Of a DNA stretch of 64,000 bases, positions 61,327 to 64,000 are shown one piece after another. How positions within the stretch are numbered: the first letter of the stretch is position 1; each line of letters opens with the position of its first letter. Below the pieces are notes generated by a model. The model searched no databases and was not told the DNA's origin. It saw only the letters and a program-made list of their open reading frames with translations. The stretch is from Lachnoclostridium sp. UBA2905 (GTDB lineage Bacteria; Bacillota; Clostridia; Lachnospirales; Lachnospiraceae), in the NCBI GenBank assembly GCA_002349525.1, contig DEDL01000008.1, positions 91,247 through 155,246 of the forward strand, read 5' to 3'. The position numbers and the translations under genes are program-made.

Positions 61327-62370
61327 TTACCCCTCTTTTGCCTTCCTTATACGTTTTTTATCAATTAAATAGCACACAGCTACAATAATTACACACAAAA
61401 TGATACAGCCATAAAATGATATTCCTCTTGATAAAAGCTCAATGTTAATAATATCACTTTCAGGGACCACTCCCCTGAAGCCTTCTAAAAACAGATAATC
61501 AGCCACCCCTACTGCTCCCGGAACAGGTACAGCATTAGAGCCAAGTATTACACAGCCCTGTGTCGCAAAAACCCTTGGAATTGCAGCCACATTCCCGCCA
61601 ACTGCCAGAAATACACAGGCTGTAACACCTATCTGCGAAAGTCTCTGAAGTATATTATATATGAGTATTTTCACGATAATTCCAAATCTGTTGGCAACAG
61701 CTGATGAACATTCCTTATATTCTGTTGCAATCTTTTCCAGCTTTTTACGCTTTTTTGAAGCTGATTTTGTCAAATGAAGTTTTTTTGCAACCCCAATCAG
61801 CTTATCAAGTATTTTGAAAAGTACCTTATCCTTATACACTACTATCAAAAATGAAGCCACGCACACTATCTGTATTACAAATCCAAGTACTACAAGAACT
61901 CTTGACAGTATATCAAAGTTCATATAAACTTCCGGAAAAAATATAACACTTACCAAACCGATTATAATTATGGAAACAGTATACAGTGCTATATTAAGTA
62001 TAAGTGACATTGCAGTAACAGATGCTGGTATACCATCTGTCATCATAAAAAATGCCGATGCCGGCTGTCCACCTGTTGCAGATGGTGTTATTGCTGAAAA
62101 AAATATATCAGCTGCTGAATAGATAAAGCCCTTTCTAACGCTAGTCTTAGTGCCTAAAAATCCTGTCAGACATTTTATGCTTATGCCCTCAAATAATATA
62201 TACAAAAGCATACAAATCACAGCACACACAATCCAGAAAGGATTGGCCTGCTTCATATATGTAACAAATCCCTCAAAAGTAAATGTTTTGCTGGTAGTTA
62301 TTAACGTATACAATGTAAGTCCAACAAGCAGGACAAACACTAAAAACCATAATATTTTTTTCTTATCCAT
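61327..62370 (-). CDS. Flippase/LPG-synthase-like membrane protein (UPF0104 type)
   Basis: The ATG at 62370 is preferred (AAGGGAGAAATA upstream); the longer frame has a weaker site. The 347-residue product has about eight membrane helices and resembles the membrane domain of lysylphosphatidylglycerol synthase/flippase (SAITPSATGGQPASAFFMMTDG near residue 85, PVPGAVGVADYLF near 290). The soluble aminoacyl-transfer domain of MprF is absent. It is the first gene of the pot operon, its stop touching the potA start, which suggests a link between polyamine uptake and a membrane lipid or envelope process; the link is inferred. Confidence 0.85.
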   Translation of the reverse strand: MDKKKILWFLVFVLLVGLTLYTLITTSKTFTFEGFVTYMKQANPFWIVCAVICMLLYILFEGISIKCLTGFLGTKTSVRKGFIYSAADIFFSAITPSATGGQPASAFFMMTDGIPASVTAMSLILNIALYTVSIIIIGLVSVIFFPEVYMNFDILSRVLVVLGFVIQIVCVASFLIVVYKDKVLFKILDKLIGVAKKLHLTKSASKKRKKLEKIATEYKECSSAVANRFGIIVKILIYNILQRLSQIGVTACVFLAVGGNVAAIPRVFATQGCVILGSNAVPVPGAVGVADYLFLEGFRGVVPESDIINIELLSRGISFYGCIILCVIIVAVCYLIDKKRIRKAKEG

Positions 62371-62392
62371 TATTTCTCCCTTTTCTATTATC

Positions 62393-62442
62393 AATTGTTT
62401 ACCAATTGTCTTACCAATTGTTTTGCTTTAAAGCAATTGTTT
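62393..62442. repeat. Cluster of CAATTG palindromes upstream of the flippase-like gene
   Basis: CAATTG occurs four times within about 50 nt (ATCAATTGTTTACCAATTGT, then further copies), the first three about 14 nt apart. A TTTACACTTTTTAACACTTTTT-type repeat follows to about 62475. It lies just upstream of the pot operon and could be an operator array or simple repeat growth. Confidence 0.65.
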
Positions 62443-62484
62443 CCCTATTAAAACTTTTTACACTTTTTAACACTTTTTCCTGAA

Positions 62485-63480
62485 TTACATTCCCATTTTT
62501 ATGACATATATAAGCGCTACAGATATAACTATCTGTATAATTGCAAATCTGAATACTGTCTGAGTATTAGACCAGCCATTAACCTTTCTGACCTGGTCAT
62601 GAAGAGGTGTTCTCACATTCTTAAGAATATGAATCTTGAGAAATCTAAGGAGTGCAACCTTAATGAGACCAAGTCCTCCATCAAGTATAAGAACTATGGC
62701 AACTGCAAGGTATATAAATGGACTGCCTGACTTAAGAACTGCCATTGCAATAAATAAGCCCATTGCCCTTGAACCTGCATCTCCCATAAGCAGCTTACTT
62801 GGTGTAGCATTGAACCAGAGATAACCAAGTATACATACAACAAATAAAAGCATTAGATAATTAAAATCTGCGCCTTTTCCTAAAAGCTCATTAATCACGT
62901 AAATGGACATTACAGTTATGATTGTAAGAGTTCCTGAAAGTCCATCTACTCCGTCAGAGCAGTTAGTTACATTGATTGATGCCCATATAAGAATTACAAT
63001 AAGTATTCCATATAATACCACCGGAATTGTAACAGACCTTCCACATGTTGCAAATGTCACAATGTTGTCGTTGTATTTAAGATATGTTACTGCTACAAGC
63101 ACGGCAATTACAAGGTCTAATATTCCCTTTTTATACTCTCCCCATGGTGCCTTGGCTGCATCATCAAGAAATCCTGTCATCATTGCTGCAAATACTAATA
63201 TGAGATATATCACTATCTCCATTTTGACAGGTGCAAATAACAGGGCACTTGCCAAAAATACCAGTATGAATATAAATCCCGCTCCTCTTGGCTTTCCTGC
63301 CGAAAGCTTTCCATCATGAGCATAAGCTCTTCCAATATCCTTTGGAAGATACTGTCCTAATTTACCAATAAAGAAACATGTTGCCACAAATGCAAACATA
63401 ACACCAATAAATGCCACTAAAGGCAATTGTCCACCTGACAAATAACTAAACAAAATATCTACTTCCTCTCTTTTATACAT
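62485..63480 (-). CDS. mraY: MraY-family phospho-N-acetylmuramoyl-pentapeptide transferase
   Basis: A 331-residue, ten-helix membrane enzyme. GFLDDAAKAPW carries the Asp pair, NVTNCSDGVDGLSG the second signature (usually NxxNLTDGxDGL), and LLMGDAGSRAMG the third (usually GDTGS). The C-terminal His motif reads TPLHDQVRKVNGWSNTQ rather than PIHHHFE. It makes lipid I from UDP-MurNAc-pentapeptide and undecaprenyl phosphate; a WecA-like sugar substrate cannot be excluded. No dcw genes are adjacent. The start is ambiguous: the ATG at 63480 has AGGTG, and an internal TTG has GAGAGG. Confidence 0.8.
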   Translation of the reverse strand: MYKREEVDILFSYLSGGQLPLVAFIGVMFAFVATCFFIGKLGQYLPKDIGRAYAHDGKLSAGKPRGAGFIFILVFLASALLFAPVKMEIVIYLILVFAAMMTGFLDDAAKAPWGEYKKGILDLVIAVLVAVTYLKYNDNIVTFATCGRSVTIPVVLYGILIVILIWASINVTNCSDGVDGLSGTLTIITVMSIYVINELLGKGADFNYLMLLFVVCILGYLWFNATPSKLLMGDAGSRAMGLFIAMAVLKSGSPFIYLAVAIVLILDGGLGLIKVALLRFLKIHILKNVRTPLHDQVRKVNGWSNTQTVFRFAIIQIVISVALIYVIKMGM

Positions 63481-63538
63481 TTTAATACACCTATCCTCTA
63501 TGGTATATCTATTTCATCTGATTGTAAATAATTATTTT

Positions 63539-63581
63539 AAAAAAGCAGACGCCCCATGCTCATTTCTGAACACGGAGCGTC
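63539..63581 (-). terminator. Terminator after the partial binding-module gene
   Basis: GACGC/GCGTC arms and a G-U-rich inner stem (63548-63581) pair along about 14 bp. On the minus strand TGCTTTTTT follows at 63539-63545. It separates the surface-protein gene from mraY. Confidence 0.85.
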
Positions 63582-63657
63582 CGTCTCTTATGATAAATAA
63601 ATTGTACACTGTCCTTATGCAAGGAATTTTATATTAGCAAAGCAATTCCTAAAGTAA

Positions 63658-64000
63658 TTATTCTTCAACAACCTTTTTAACCGAAATGCTTCTTACAGTA
63701 AGACTGTCAAACTTCTCTCCCCATGAACCTACCTTCACAAAGATATGAGTTGCAGCTTTATCTGCTTCTACTTCAAGAGTATATACAGTATCTCTTACAA
63801 CATTTTGATACTGTTCTACTGATGTCTTAGCATCAATTGTATCATTGATAAGATATATTCTTGGTGATGATCCTGTACCTTCAGCATCAATTTTTACTTC
63901 AATCTTATCACCAGCACTTAAGGTTTCACCGATTGCGAACATGAATCCATCAAATCCTTTATCACCTGACTTAGCAAATGAAACTGATCCATCCTCAGCT
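63658..64000 (-). CDS. C-terminal part of a carbohydrate-binding-type surface protein (partial)
   Basis: The frame is open from 63658 to the right edge; the upstream start lies outside. The last 114 residues form a beta-rich module (GETLSAGDKIEVKIDAEG, RIYLINDT, then YTLEVEADKAATHIFVKVGS and WGEKFDSLTVRSISV). It resembles the second beta domain of the protein at 52006-54060 (FPDGRTILPGEKAEVKIKG, FRIWLVDTS). It is probably a carbohydrate-binding module at the end of a glycoside hydrolase or a surface protein. The terminator at 63539 ends its transcript. Confidence 0.75.
   Translation of the reverse strand, partial: AEDGSVSFAKSGDKGFDGFMFAIGETLSAGDKIEVKIDAEGTGSSPRIYLINDTIDAKTSVEQYQNVVRDTVYTLEVEADKAATHIFVKVGSWGEKFDSLTVRSISVKKVVEE

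Noticed and set aside
1..64000. Prophage, integrated element or insertion sequence
   Set aside because: No integrase, transposase, phage structural gene or flanking target duplication was recognised; only hairpin elements and tandem repeats suggest mobility.

Overview
The window looks like chromosomal DNA from a low-GC, anaerobic, gut-type Firmicute of the class Clostridia, most likely a Lachnospiraceae member. Evidence for this is the gene order (ispF-cysS-mrnC-rlmB-sigH; hprK...whiA-HPr-dnaE-pfkA), an aspS T-box leader, a Gly/Cys-rich small protein, Big2-anchored surface proteins and a protein resembling the Lachnospiraceae DUF5717 family. The taxonomic placement is inference. I see no transposase, integrase, prophage or CRISPR array. 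Dipicolinate synthase (dpaAB) and sigH indicate sporulation capacity.

Layout. 1-888: partial sensor kinase, divergent from a three-gene ABC exporter and asnB (1284-6446). 6578-9544: dpaBA and a Big2/NodB deacetylase with repeat-filled flanks. 10081-13752: cation/proton antiporter, SulP transporter and coaD. 13932-14141: a composite hairpin element, then a small acidic membrane protein. 14879-23789: carbon-control and wall cluster hprK-glucokinase-murB-whiA-crh-like, followed by dnaE and pfkA. 24093-25628: mrp and thiN. 25793-31419: an unusual three-gene set (TPR protein, Hsp70/actin-like ATPase, 1181-residue DUF5717-like protein). 31670-34285: AlgJ-like and MBOAT O-acetylation pair. 34686-39121: purF-purB-purA. 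39321-43160: small unknown proteins, aroC and trpS. 43238-45630: luxS and a Wzy-type membrane protein. 45831-49893: ispF-cysS-mrnC-rlmB-sigH-tRNA-Thr. 50143-54060: deoB, chorismate mutase and a CBM9 surface protein. 54208-56257: aspS with its T-box. 56273-62370: six-gene polyamine-transport operon with a flippase-like first gene and a receiver-domain last gene. 62485-64000: mraY-family transferase and the end of another binding-module protein.

How it works together. HPr kinase, glucokinase and a His15-less HPr (Crh-like) form a carbon-catabolite signalling unit embedded among wall and replication genes. The pot operon couples polyamine uptake to a membrane protein and a receiver. Several surface proteins share a Lys-rich Big2 domain plus a Pro/Thr linker.

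Most striking non-coding features: (a) spacers are repeatedly filled by imperfect tandem repeats that often start at, or include, the stop codon of the neighbouring gene; (b) a dispersed hairpin family (13932-14141, 34594-34684, 45666-45783, possibly 14729-14760) shares a 29-nt core, terminal inverted repeats with base-pair-preserving changes, and a shared left module. The best candidates for something undescribed are the 25.8-31.4 kb gene set and this hairpin family.
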